Shown piece by piece: positions 8,140-16,378 of a DNA stretch of 34,864 bases; the first letter of the stretch is position 1; each line of letters begins with the position of its first letter. The stretch lies in assembly GCA_903970295.1 (NCBI GenBank), contig CAJCHQ010000204.1, positions 1 to 34,864 of the forward strand, written 5' to 3'. The stretch comes from Bryobacterales bacterium (lineage in GTDB: Bacteria; Cyanobacteriota; Vampirovibrionia; Obscuribacterales; Obscuribacteraceae). The notes below the pieces were generated by a model. It was given only the letters and a program-made list of their open reading frames with translations. It had not been told where the DNA came from and did no database searches. The position numbers were made by a program, and so were the translations under genes.

Positions 8140-8769
8140 GTGGGCAATTTGAAGAAAAAGATGAATCGTATTGTCTCGAGTGTCGGCATCGTTATGCTGA
8201 CGATGCTTTCAGCACTACTCATATACATGTCCTGGTGGGCGGTTTGGTATCGATTGCCTTCAGCATCTGAAGTAATTGATATGCGGCCGACAAGAACGGA
8301 AAGCCCCTTCTACATAACATTCTGTGCAAGCCTGGCCAGCAATCCTCACGGATTTCCCGGGCACGCCTATGTTGTCTGGCGAACGGATCCCAGTACCGAC
8401 ATTTTGCAAGCTGCAGCCTACGGTTATGTGCCGCTGAACCCGGGCGATCAAATTCGGTCACTCTATAGTTCTGTGCCAGGTTTGCTAGTGCCTAGAGCTT
8501 CCCAGAACAACATGCGCAGTCTGGAAACATTGACTGTAATTGTGGATTCGAAAACCTTCGAGAGAACTCGCCATCTCGGTGAAACCTGGAACGCACGAGA
8601 CTTCAAAGCCGGCTCCCGTGACTGCGTATCATTTATTGACTTCGTGGCAAAGGATGTTGGGTTGGCGACCTTCCGACCAAATTTCGAATATCCCCGCGAT
8701 CACATTCGCCGCTTAAAATTGCTCAATCGCTTCAGGATTCAGCAAGAGGCAACGGCTTATCGCCTTTAA
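8140..8769 (+). CDS. Membrane-anchored permuted papain-like (NlpC/P60-LRAT type) protein
   Basis: This protein of about 209 aa has one N-terminal membrane helix (about residues 13-36) and a periplasmic domain. The histidine motif comes first (PGHAYVVW, His75) and the cysteine motif later (SRDCVSFIDFVAKDVG, Cys162 at the start of a helix). That order is the hallmark of circularly permuted NlpC/P60 (LRAT/YiiX-like) hydrolases or acyltransferases, which act on peptides or lipids. The assignment rests on these two motifs only. Starts are GTG 8140 or ATG 8161, neither with a strong ribosome site. Its 3' end overlaps the end of the convergent aquaporin gene by 38 bp. Confidence 0.6.
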   Translation: MGNLKKKMNRIVSSVGIVMLTMLSALLIYMSWWAVWYRLPSASEVIDMRPTRTESPFYITFCASLASNPHGFPGHAYVVWRTDPSTDILQAAAYGYVPLNPGDQIRSLYSSVPGLLVPRASQNNMRSLETLTVIVDSKTFERTRHLGETWNARDFKAGSRDCVSFIDFVAKDVGLATFRPNFEYPRDHIRRLKLLNRFRIQQEATAYRL

Positions 8770-9544
8770 CTTTGAAAAGGGCGCCTACGCCAAAGTCATA
8801 CAAACAGATGCCGATCACCCCCCCAATCAATGGTGCCACAATCGGCACCCACCAGTATCCGCCATCCTCGATGAAAGGGGTAAATCCCCAGCCGCCAATG
8901 GCCGCGAGCACACGCGGTCCGAAGTCGCGAGCAGGGTTGATGGCATAACCGGCCATGGTACCAAAACTCTGGCCGATGACGACGACCACCAGGCCAATCG
9001 CCAGCGGTCCCATGTTGTTGACGGTCGGGTTGTTGCGCGTGTCGGTGATCGCCCGAATCAAGAAAAGCAAAAAGGCAGTGCCAATCAGCTGGTCGATAAA
9101 ACCACTCGCCAGATCAACTTTCGGATGCGTGAAAAATATGCCGTCCAAACTAAGTTTGGCCGCGGCAAATTCAGCAAACTTACCGGTTGAGACGAGATCT
9201 TGGGCATGCTTGTCAATCAATTTGCCATAATCGAGCAGAACGAGAAAGGCACCAGAAAACGCTCCCGCGATTTGAGCGAGCGCATATGGCACAACTTTGG
9301 TCCAGGGGAAATCCCGACGCGCTGCCAGTGCGAAAGTTACAGCCGGATTGAGATGAGCCCCGCTCACTCCGCCGGCGACGTAGATACCCATAGTCACAGC
9401 CAGACCCCAGGCAATCGTAATCATCAAGAAATCGCTATTGCCGCCCGCGACGACCGCCGCCACCACACCGTCACCCAGGGCGAGCAAGACGAGCGTTCCG
9501 AGGAATTCCGAAATCAACTCGCCATGCCAAGAATTTCGATTCAT
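8732..9544 (-). CDS. MIP-family aquaglyceroporin (GlpF-like)
   Basis: This 270-aa six-helix channel has both half-helix signatures: HLNPAVTFALAARRD (NPA at 66-68) and INPARDFGPRV (NPA at 203-205). The Asp directly after the second NPAR and the wide-pore spacing favour glycerol and similar small solutes over water alone. I chose the ATG at 9544 because GAGGGGCGG lies just upstream; an in-frame ATG at 9565 has no ribosome site. Glycerol kinase is not in the window. Length and motifs are normal for the family. Confidence 0.93.
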   Translation of the reverse strand: MNRNSWHGELISEFLGTLVLLALGDGVVAAVVAGGNSDFLMITIAWGLAVTMGIYVAGGVSGAHLNPAVTFALAARRDFPWTKVVPYALAQIAGAFSGAFLVLLDYGKLIDKHAQDLVSTGKFAEFAAAKLSLDGIFFTHPKVDLASGFIDQLIGTAFLLFLIRAITDTRNNPTVNNMGPLAIGLVVVVIGQSFGTMAGYAINPARDFGPRVLAAIGGWGFTPFIEDGGYWWVPIVAPLIGGVIGICLYDFGVGALFKVKGDKPLPLAES

Positions 9545-9651
9545 GCATCCGCCCCTCAGCGGCATAATATTCGAGCGGTCGACACCGAATTCATATCACC
9601 GGCACAAACGGCTGGCATCGGATGTGGTGGCGAAATAATTCCAGCGTGATC

Positions 9652-9861
9652 TCAGCGAGACATCCGATGAAACAGAAGCAGCAATCTTCCGCCGTGCGGT
9701 CCGGTATTCAGAGCGGTCATGCTAGTCATCTGGTAGCCGTACTTCAAATGTTCGAGAATCTGTTCGGAGACATAATCAGCTGGTTCAATGCATTGAATAA
9801 TGAAAGGCGGCTCTTCATAGAACTCACCTCTTTCGTTCATGATATCTTTTAGTCTTGCCAT
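9652..9861 (-). CDS. Small conserved-looking protein, 69 aa
   Basis: The start at 9861 is set by a strong ribosome site, GGGAGGAAA, about 8 nt upstream. The protein begins MARLKDIMNERGEFYEEPP and ends GGRLLLLFHRMSR. It has an alternating strand-helix-strand look and no signal peptide or cysteine cluster, and I do not recognise it. It lies about 100 bp upstream of the aquaporin gene on the same strand, so the two may share a transcript. The longer in-frame extension to 9960 is Arg-rich and probably untranslated. Confidence 0.6.
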   Translation of the reverse strand: MARLKDIMNERGEFYEEPPFIIQCIEPADYVSEQILEHLKYGYQMTSMTALNTGPHGGRLLLLFHRMSR

Positions 9862-10024
9862 ACTTGATTTCCTCCCATTAATCGATGCCGTAGGATGACA
9901 TCGATATCTTGCCCTTCTTAAGCGTGCAGCTGTTCTGTCGACCATCGCGGCACTAATCAATTTGCCGTGATTTGCTTGCGACAGTAGATTCTAATACCAT
10001 TGGCAGCGATAGTGTAAATTGAAG

Positions 10025-10822
10025 ATGCCCCAATTGCCAAGAACTGGAAAAATCGCGCTCGCTTTAACACTCAAGCCTTCAATCTTGGCAGCCCTGACAA
10101 GTCGAATGCGGCGAAGTGTGATAGCGATGATCATTATTCTTAGCGCGCTCTTGGCGTCGAGCGCGGCTCACGGCGAATATGCAGGCAGCCAGAGCCCAGT
10201 TGGTATTCCCGAGTTCCATTTTAGAAACGGCAATGCTCACTGGTCAGGAAAAGCCTTTGCGATTCAATGGTTCAACCATCGTAATTTGCTCTTATGCCCG
10301 TTGCATTGCCTGACTCTGAACGGGACCGACATCGATCCTAAAACCGTTCCCGACGTCATCACATCAGTCGACGTTCTCGATTTGCAAAAAAGAGACGTGA
10401 TCGCAACTGCTGGTCATGCTCTTCTGCGGCAGGGTGCTTCTGTTGCCAAAAAAACAGGCTCGCTAGCCGGTGACATGATGGCGTTCGAATTGCCTTCCCA
10501 TACACAGTTACCCGTCTTGGGTCTGGCACCCAATCTGGCGCCCGTAGGAACGCGAGTGTGGGTTCTGAGCAAAGCGGAAAACTCGCAATCGACAGAGGTC
10601 GATCAATACCCGGGTACAGTGACGTTCTCGTTCGAAGTTGGACTGACTGTCAAACTCGATCGTCCCCTCGATGCACCCGGTTCTAGTGGGGCTCCAGTCT
10701 TAGACGCCAAAAATCAATTAGTGGGAATGATGGTCGGCACTCAAGACAATAAACGTATAAATATTGCGGCGATTCCATCGACAACGATCTACAAAAGACT
10801 TTTCACAGAGGTTGGGCGCTAA
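10025..10822 (+). CDS. Exported trypsin-like serine peptidase
   Basis: The protein is about 265 aa with an N-terminal export segment (SVIAMIIILSALLASSAAHG, about residues 31-50, preceded by Arg residues). The domain has the chymotrypsin-fold triad in order: His94 in LLCPLHCLT, a likely Asp150 in GDMMAFEL, and Ser221 in APGSSGAPVLDAKNQLVG, the GDSGGP equivalent. It resembles the compact S1/HtrA-like peptidases without a PDZ domain. Exact start is uncertain: TTG 10019, ATG 10025, or ATG 10106 just before the signal peptide; none has a good ribosome site. Substrate unknown. Expected location is periplasm or cell surface. Confidence 0.72.
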   Translation: MPQLPRTGKIALALTLKPSILAALTSRMRRSVIAMIIILSALLASSAAHGEYAGSQSPVGIPEFHFRNGNAHWSGKAFAIQWFNHRNLLLCPLHCLTLNGTDIDPKTVPDVITSVDVLDLQKRDVIATAGHALLRQGASVAKKTGSLAGDMMAFELPSHTQLPVLGLAPNLAPVGTRVWVLSKAENSQSTEVDQYPGTVTFSFEVGLTVKLDRPLDAPGSSGAPVLDAKNQLVGMMVGTQDNKRINIAAIPSTTIYKRLFTEVGR

Positions 10823-10902
10823 TTAGATGGCGCACTAGCCTTATGCGAGCTTCGATGCAAGTCTAATTGCAAGAGTGGCGTCAATAAAATAAGCCTCTAA
10901 AA

Positions 10903-10934
10903 AGCGAGCGTGCTTTTCGAAAAGCGCGCTCGCT
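10903..10934 (-). terminator. Strong hairpin terminator between convergent genes
   Basis: Sixteen-base arms, 10903-10918 and 10919-10934, pair with one mismatch and no spacer. On the minus strand a T-run follows, so it best serves the peroxiredoxin gene at 10996-11469. It may also stop plus-strand readthrough from the peptidase gene. Confidence 0.75.
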
Positions 10935-10995
10935 AAGTTTCAATCGCTGATGTGATTGCTGACCGATCAAGGCTTATAGATCAGGTTCTGACAGA

Positions 10996-11469
10996 TTATC
11001 TGGCAACTGCCTGTTTCTGAAGATCTTGAATGTCCGTCAGAAGCAACTGTTCATGCGCTTCTGGTTTAACTTTTTCGTAAACCTTGCGCACACTGCCGGT
11101 GGGATCGACAACGAAAGTGGTGCGGTCCCAGTACATGTTGCCTTTGTACTCGCTCTGAGCGACGCCGGCCGCTTTGAGCAATGTTGCTTGTGTGTCTGCG
11201 AGCAGGTCGATCGTGAACGAAAATTTGTCGCAGAAGTTTTTATGCGATTCCACGTTGTCCTGGCTCACACCAACGATGTGAATGCCAGCTTTATCAAATT
11301 GCTCTTTAGATGATGTGAATGACTTACCTTGAATGGTGCAGCCTGGGGTGTCATCTTTAGGATAAAAATATACGACCAGCCATTTGCCGGCAAAGTCTTT
11401 CAAACTAACGTTCTTACCATCCTGATTTTGTAATTGAAAATCAGGGAATTTATCGCCAACTTTAAGCAT
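10996..11469 (-). CDS. bcp: Peroxiredoxin, PrxQ/Bcp type (cytosolic)
   Basis: This 157-aa thiol peroxidase reduces H2O2 and alkyl hydroperoxides. The peroxidatic cysteine is Cys44 in YPKDDTPGCT. The usual second cysteine five residues later is absent (Gly there). Cys80 (KNFCDKF) lies 36 residues on, the same spacing as the resolving cysteine of the helix-3 PrxQ subtype (Xylella Cys47/Cys83). It should therefore form an intramolecular disulfide recycled by thioredoxin. No signal peptide, so cytosolic. It is the cytosolic counterpart of the exported PrxQ at the end of the window. Confidence 0.94.
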   Translation of the reverse strand: MLKVGDKFPDFQLQNQDGKNVSLKDFAGKWLVVYFYPKDDTPGCTIQGKSFTSSKEQFDKAGIHIVGVSQDNVESHKNFCDKFSFTIDLLADTQATLLKAAGVAQSEYKGNMYWDRTTFVVDPTGSVRKVYEKVKPEAHEQLLLTDIQDLQKQAVAR

Positions 11470-11572
11470 GATTATTCCTCAGTCACGGTTCTCGTTCATT
11501 ATCAAGGCAATTTCTGCCCATCAGGAAATCGGCCCGGCTAACTTAATATTTCTGTAAAGAAGTCAGCCTGGC

Positions 11573-12673
11573 TCAATCCAGAAATTTCAAGGTCAGCTGT
11601 ATGCAATCCTCGTCGACTGCACTCTCACCGTCGAGGTTTGATAGTGAAAGCCCGAGCAAACGCGCATTACGTTGCTCGACTTCGGTTGAATCGAGTAACT
11701 CGCAAGCGATTCGCATCATATCGGCGGCTTCTAAAATGGGCTCAGACACAGTACGACTGCGCGTCACCTGCTGATAGTCAGCATATTTGACTTTCAACGT
11801 CAGAGTTCTGCCGCTCGAGTTACTGCTGTCAATTCGTGCTTTCAAGGTCTGAGCTATTTCCTCGAGAGCCCTCAACATGGTCTGGCGATCGGCCAGATCT
11901 TCGGCATAGCTTTCTTCGGCGCCGACTGATTTACGAGCGCGATTTGGCGTCACCAGTCGATCATCTTTGCCGCGCACGATGTAATAGTAAAAGCTGCCGA
12001 TTTTGCCGAATCGTTTAACCAGATCGAATTCGGTCCAGCGCTTCAAATCAGCACCGTTATGCACGCCGGCGCTGCGCATTTTTTCCGCAGTGACTTTACC
12101 GATGCCATAGAATTTTTCGATCGGCAACGCTTCAGCGAACGTTTCTGCCTTTTCAGGTGGTATCAAATACAAACCATTTGGCTTATCCAGACCCGAAGCA
12201 GTTTTGGCCAGAAATTTGTTGATCGACACTCCCGCTGAAGCGGTCAATCTAGTCTCCGCCAAAATGCTGGCTTTTATTTCCCTGGCGATAAGCATCGCCG
12301 ACGGCAAGCCACGCTTGTTCACGGTGACATCAAGATAGGCTTCGTCGAGAGCCAACGGTTCGACCAGATCAGTGTAGCGATGAAAAATGTCTCGTATCTG
12401 CTCCGAGACTTCTCGGTACACGTCGAACCTTGGGCGCGCGAAAATAAGGTGGGGACATTTTTGAATAGCTGTGCGTGAGGGCATTGCCGAATGTATGCCG
12501 TACTGCCTCGCCTCGTAACTAGCAGCAGCCACGACACCCCGGTTCTCGGGCGAGCCACCCACAACTACCGGTTTACCGCGGTAGCTCGGCTGATCGCGCT
12601 GCTCCACGGAGGCGTAAAACGCATCCATGTCGACGTGAATGATTTTGCGAATAGTTAGGGGCTGTGAGCTCAC
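11573..12673 (-). CDS. dinB: DNA polymerase IV (Y family)
   Basis: This 366-aa translesion polymerase has the catalytic acidic residues Asp15 (HVDMDAFYASVE) and Asp110/Glu111 (LALDEAYLDVT; Ala replaces the common Ser before the motif). It also has the helix-hairpin-helix GIGKVTAEKM and a little-finger domain. It ends in QLTLKFLD, a good sliding-clamp binding peptide of the QLxLF type. It copies past damaged bases at the price of errors. It is divergent from the candidate selenoprotein gene, 119 bp apart. I see no clear LexA box in that gap. Confidence 0.96.
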   Translation of the reverse strand: MSSQPLTIRKIIHVDMDAFYASVEQRDQPSYRGKPVVVGGSPENRGVVAAASYEARQYGIHSAMPSRTAIQKCPHLIFARPRFDVYREVSEQIRDIFHRYTDLVEPLALDEAYLDVTVNKRGLPSAMLIAREIKASILAETRLTASAGVSINKFLAKTASGLDKPNGLYLIPPEKAETFAEALPIEKFYGIGKVTAEKMRSAGVHNGADLKRWTEFDLVKRFGKIGSFYYYIVRGKDDRLVTPNRARKSVGAEESYAEDLADRQTMLRALEEIAQTLKARIDSSNSSGRTLTLKVKYADYQQVTRSRTVSEPILEAADMMRIACELLDSTEVEQRNARLLGLSLSNLDGESAVDEDCIQLTLKFLD

Positions 12674-12792
12674 CGGTATATCTAAACAGAAACGATCAGT
12701 CTGTCGAGATAATTGTACCTTCTAGGGTTATTCCTGTGGCAGACACAATTCGCAAGCAGCAGAATATAGTGAACGGCGCACGAGGCGAATAG

Positions 12793-13869
12793 ATGAATCG
12801 CTCATTGGCATTGATTTTTACTGCTGCTCTCATAATTTCAGGACGACCTTCGTGGGGGCAACTTACAGCACGTCCCGAGGCAACGACATCGAAAATATTG
12901 GTCGAGCGACCAGTGGAAGGACTGCTGCATTCGTCGGCTTCCATTGCGATTACCAGTCGAGCGGCGAAGGTGGATGCATCGGCTTTTGGCGCTGGTGAGG
13001 CGTGTGCACGGACCGGCAAACATGTGCCACCAGGTTTGGTTGAATGGCGTCCAGACTTTGCCGAGGCGTGTCGAGCCTCTGCAAAATCGGGCAAACCAGT
13101 TCTGTTATTTCAAATGATGGGCAAGCTCGACGACGAATTCTGCTGAACGAATGCCAGACTAGCGAGAACCGTGTTGTTCTCCGATCCTGAAATCGCTGCC
13201 TACATAAACAAAAACTTTGAACCAGCCTGGCAATCTGTTCGGGCGGTGCCGACAATCCAAATCGATTTCGGCAACGGCAACGTGATCAAACGAACTTTGC
13301 ATGGAAACATTGCCACATATGCATGCGCCAGCGATGGGAAAATTCTCGATGTTCTTCCCGGGTTATATAAACCAGCAGCTTATTTAGATGCCTTGCAGCA
13401 ATTCCGCTTGCTTGCTCGATACGCAACGATAAACGGAAAGATCGAAACCTCACGCCTGCTCAAATATCATGCCTTGATGGCCAAATCCTTGAGCGACGAT
13501 CATAGTCGTTGGCAAAAGTTAGTTTTGGTTGAAACAATCAAATCAGCAGACGAGAGAACAATAGTTTTTGAGTGTGTGGCACGAAAGTCCGACAAGAAAG
13601 ATGCAAGCAAAGAAGTCGAGCCGGAGAATTGCAAAGTTAAATCGGCCGAGGCAGTTGCTAATTGGCAGACTCTCAGTGCCGAAACGCTGGAAAACGAAAC
13701 GCATAAGCGCTTGCAAATTCAACAAAGGTTGATGCAAGCAAATACAGTCGACCCGTCCGAAATTACCTCCTGGCTTTATCGCGATGTTCTGCACGCAGAT
13801 ATAAACGATCCGCTCATGGGTCTAGGACCGGTGTTGACAGCCACCTATCCGTTCAAAGACGGTCAATAA
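12793..13869 (+). CDS. Probable selenoprotein: exported thioredoxin-like protein with Cys-Sec
   Basis: One frame runs from ATG 12793 (GAGG 8 nt upstream) to 13869, interrupted only by TGA at 13144-13146. Read as selenocysteine, it gives 358 aa with Sec118 directly after Cys117. Order: signal peptide (about 1-22), linker, a thioredoxin-like segment (WRPDFAEACRASAKSGKPVLLFQMMGKL...), the redox pair in DDEFC-U-TNARLARTVLF, then SVRAVPTIQIDFGNGN and a helical C-terminal half. The sequence stays continuous across the TGA: both sides fit one thioredoxin-like domain, which a chance stop between two genes would not give. A hairpin of the bacterial SECIS type follows. It would be a periplasmic thiol/selenol oxidoreductase. 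The alternative is a nonsense-mutated pseudogene, but no other damage is visible. No Sec machinery is in the window. Confidence 0.75.
13164..13181 (+). promoter_or_regulatory. Candidate bacterial SECIS hairpin
   Basis: GAGAAC (13164-13169) and GTTCTC (13176-13181) form a perfect 6-bp stem around the loop CGTGTT. The loop begins 24 nt after the TGA, inside the 16-37 nt window of the bacterial SECIS model, and has a G in its first two bases as the model requires. It lies within the coding frame, as SelB-dependent elements do. Confidence 0.65.
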
Positions 13870-13887
13870 CAAAAGATTGTAATAGCG

Positions 13888-14268
13888 CTACTTTTTGGTT
13901 GGCACCACATTCGGTGCAACCGAGGCAGCCGGGCTTGCAGTTTGTTGAAGCGAGGGAGCGCCCGCGCCGGATGTTCCTGACCCACCGATTGCGCTTGGCC
14001 TGACCGCTTTGACCGGCTGATCGCAGTCTGGAATCGGTGCTCCGACTGGAAGGACATTGCCGACAAACTGGTGGCGTTCGCAACGACCGCTAGTAAAATA
14101 CCGCTCATTGAGAACAGTTGGTTCGACTTGCAAAAGATTCATGTCGCGCGGACTTTCTACGCGGCTGAGTTCTTCGGGCATTTTGAATTGACTGGCATTG
14201 GCTGTTGGCAATACCGCCAGCACAGCCAAAAACAACACTGCACACCCTGCAAATTCAGTATATTTCAC
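13888..14268 (-). CDS. Small exported protein of unknown function
   Basis: This 126-aa protein has a clear signal peptide (VLFLAVLAVLPTANA, cleaved near residue 26). The mature part is low in predicted structure: a short segment with two cysteines (GRCERHQF and PDCDQPVK, about 20 residues apart, possibly a disulfide) and a Ser/Gly/Ala/Pro-rich tail. TGGAG lies about 12 nt before the ATG. It converges on the candidate selenoprotein with an 18-bp gap. I recognise no family. Confidence 0.6.
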   Translation of the reverse strand: MKYTEFAGCAVLFLAVLAVLPTANASQFKMPEELSRVESPRDMNLLQVEPTVLNERYFTSGRCERHQFVGNVLPVGAPIPDCDQPVKAVRPSAIGGSGTSGAGAPSLQQTASPAASVAPNVVPTKK

Positions 14269-14443
14269 AGTTTACTCCAGGCTAAAAAAAAAGCAATTAG
14301 ACCACCCCAACGCGACCACATGATAAAAGTGCGATGTGTAGATTTTGTGAAGACAACTAGGATTTGGCCGCAGCCGATTTCTGTCCTTGTTCAGTTGCGT
14401 GATTGAGGTGTTTGCTCCGAATAATCAAAATCGGGCAACTCCT

Positions 14444-15112
14444 TCAAGTGGCGGAAGTCGATGAATAAGTGCGCATTGCTCGTTCAATTCGATAACCATT
14501 CAAGTTCAAGAGCTTGTTGGTGCCAGTCTGCCGTGGTTTACGCCGGTCCACCCCAGGTGAGCGCAAAAACAGTCTCCTCACAACCAGATAAAGAGGCATC
14601 AGGTCGTCGGTTCGATAGGACAGAATTTCTCCGTTGACTACGGCGATGCGCACCTTTTCGGGCAGACGTCCTTGCAGTTTTGCCAGGGCTTCGGCGTGAC
14701 AGCAAAGTTCGATCAATAGCGCCGGATCGGTCGGATCGCCATTGACACTCGTCCACACCTCATAGTGATAATTGCCGAGAAGAGACTCTCCAGGCACTTG
14801 CACCAAATAATTGGGATAGCAAGCAAAGTTCTCTGAGTAGAGCGTGCCACCGACAATGATCTTCTCCCCAAGACGCATTGCCGCCAGAGTCTGCTCAGAG
14901 CTTTTTTGCCTTTCTGTTTTTTTGACCGAGACTTCTTCGATTTGGCTACGTTTGGCTTGTCTGGCAGCACGCCAGGCGCGAAAACTTCGCCCCGCCAAAG
15001 TAATGACGTTTAAGGTCGATGAGCTGACTGGCAACTTCAATGAGTGTGGACGAAAGAAATCAAGCAATTCTTTCGCATCAATTTTGTTTTGGCTATCCCC
15101 GAATTCCATCAA
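14444..15112 (-). CDS. RecB-like nuclease domain, apparently inactive
   Basis: This 222-aa protein has a region of about 75-175 that follows the pattern of TM0106-type RecB-family nucleases: a LAAMRLGEKIIVGGTLY strand, CYPNYLVQVPGESLLG, then NYHYEVWTSV and a helix ending LIELCCHAEALAKLQGRLPE, then VRIAVVNGE. In active members the first acidic residue sits where this protein has Asn (YPNYLV, normally ADFL), and the E-x-D-T-K motif here reads EVWTSV, so Asp and Lys are gone. It is much shorter than full family members and lacks the helicase or RNase H parts. I infer a decayed or repurposed non-catalytic copy. It is divergent from the WYL regulator. Family call moderate. Confidence 0.5.
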   Translation of the reverse strand: MMEFGDSQNKIDAKELLDFFRPHSLKLPVSSSTLNVITLAGRSFRAWRAARQAKRSQIEEVSVKKTERQKSSEQTLAAMRLGEKIIVGGTLYSENFACYPNYLVQVPGESLLGNYHYEVWTSVNGDPTDPALLIELCCHAEALAKLQGRLPEKVRIAVVNGEILSYRTDDLMPLYLVVRRLFLRSPGVDRRKPRQTGTNKLLNLNGYRIERAMRTYSSTSAT

Positions 15113-15333
15113 CAGTCACCTCGTGCATTTCGCTAACGAATCCAACATAATTGGGCTCACTGCAATAGGTATGCAGTGCCAACCATTTAACATTTCCAAT
15201 AATGTGTCAATTGCCAGGGCGTAGCGGTCGGATATTTCTGAATTTTCGAAACCAGTACTGCGTTTCAGGGTATAAAGGTCAAGCAGAACAACTGCGGTCG
15301 GAGCAAAAGACGAGAGAAAAAAGGAAGAAAGAT
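15113..15333. other. Divergent promoter region, RecB-like gene and WYL regulator
   Basis: This gap of about 220 bp separates two divergent starts. I see no gene or strong dyad in it. WYL regulators often control the gene they face. Confidence 0.35.
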
Positions 15334-16296
15334 ATGCCTGTCAGGTTGGAAAGACTGGTAGCGATGGACGAAGAAATTCGCAAGGGGCGGTATCCGACCG
15401 TGCAAAAGTTTTGCGATATGTTCGAAGTGCAGCCTCGCACCGTCTATGAGGACATCCGCATGCTCAAAGAGCAGCTGGGGATGGAAATTGTTTTCGATCG
15501 TTTTAAAAACGGCTACTACAATGCCAATCCGCAAAAAGTTCTACCGTCATTCGAATTGACGGACGGCGAAGTATTTGCCTTGATGTTAAGCAAGGAAATG
15601 CTGTCTCAATACACAGGAACGGCTTTTGAACCAATCCTGCGCAGCGCAATCGAAAAAATTCAAGAACGATTGCCGAATAAATGCCAGGTAGAGCTAGAAG
15701 ACATTCGCTCTCTCGTCCGCTTCAACTCGGGGCCTGTAATCACGATTCCGCGCAAACTGTTTCTCGAACTCAATCGCGCTTGCGAAATCAACCTCACTGT
15801 CGAAATCGATTATTACTCCGCCAGCAAAGGAGAAGTTACTAAGCGACTGGTCGATCCTTATCGCCTCATGGAAAATCGAGGCACGTGGTATTTGATCGCG
15901 TATTGTCATATGCGTCAGGGCTTACGGCTTTTTGCGTTGCACCGCATTCGCCAACATGAATTAACCGATAAACACTTTAGCGAGCGCACTGACATCGATA
16001 TCGATCGGTGGATGGATACTGCGTTCATGGTTGAACACCGAGATGAAACTCACCGCATCATGGTTGTCTTCAAACCGACGGCTGCGCGTTATATACGTGA
16101 ACGCGTCTGGCATCCTTCTCAAGAACTTGTCGAGCACGAGTCAGGCTCCTGCACACTATCATTCGACACACCGAGCCTGGAAGAGGTTCAGCGCTGGCTG
16201 CTTTCATTCGGTGGCGATGCAAAGGTACTGGCGCCGCACCAATTAGTCAAATTGATGAGAGATTCGTTGAGCGGAGCACTCGAAAACTACACTTAG
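15334..16296 (+). CDS. WYL-domain transcriptional regulator
   Basis: This protein is 320 aa from the ATG at 15334, chosen because AGGAAG lies about 6 nt upstream; the frame extends further back without a ribosome site. Residues about 1-65 form a winged helix-turn-helix of the DeoR/HTH_11 kind (KFCDMFEVQPRTVYEDIRMLKEQ). About 130-230 hold the WYL domain, whose signature reads GTWYLIAYCHMRQGLRLFALHRI, followed by the WCX C-terminal extension (HRIMVVFKPTAARYIRERVW). Such proteins sense nucleic-acid or nucleotide ligands and often govern DNA-damage or defence genes. The divergent RecB-like gene is the natural first target to consider. Confidence 0.92.
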   Translation: MPVRLERLVAMDEEIRKGRYPTVQKFCDMFEVQPRTVYEDIRMLKEQLGMEIVFDRFKNGYYNANPQKVLPSFELTDGEVFALMLSKEMLSQYTGTAFEPILRSAIEKIQERLPNKCQVELEDIRSLVRFNSGPVITIPRKLFLELNRACEINLTVEIDYYSASKGEVTKRLVDPYRLMENRGTWYLIAYCHMRQGLRLFALHRIRQHELTDKHFSERTDIDIDRWMDTAFMVEHRDETHRIMVVFKPTAARYIRERVWHPSQELVEHESGSCTLSFDTPSLEEVQRWLLSFGGDAKVLAPHQLVKLMRDSLSGALENYT

Positions 16297-16378
16297 CCTT
16301 TGCCTGGGATAGTCATTCGAGTGCATTCAAGTAATATCAGCACTTGATATTGCAAATGCTGTTCGGAACCAATCTCGC

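Noticed and set aside
12696..13094. Minus-strand 132-aa frame
   Set aside because: It mirrors the candidate selenoprotein gene, has no ribosome site, and its composition is that of an antisense shadow.
13144..13146. TGA as evidence for an alternative genetic code (TGA = Gly or Trp)
   Set aside because: Several intact genes end in TGA at family-typical lengths, for example metE, so TGA is a stop here.
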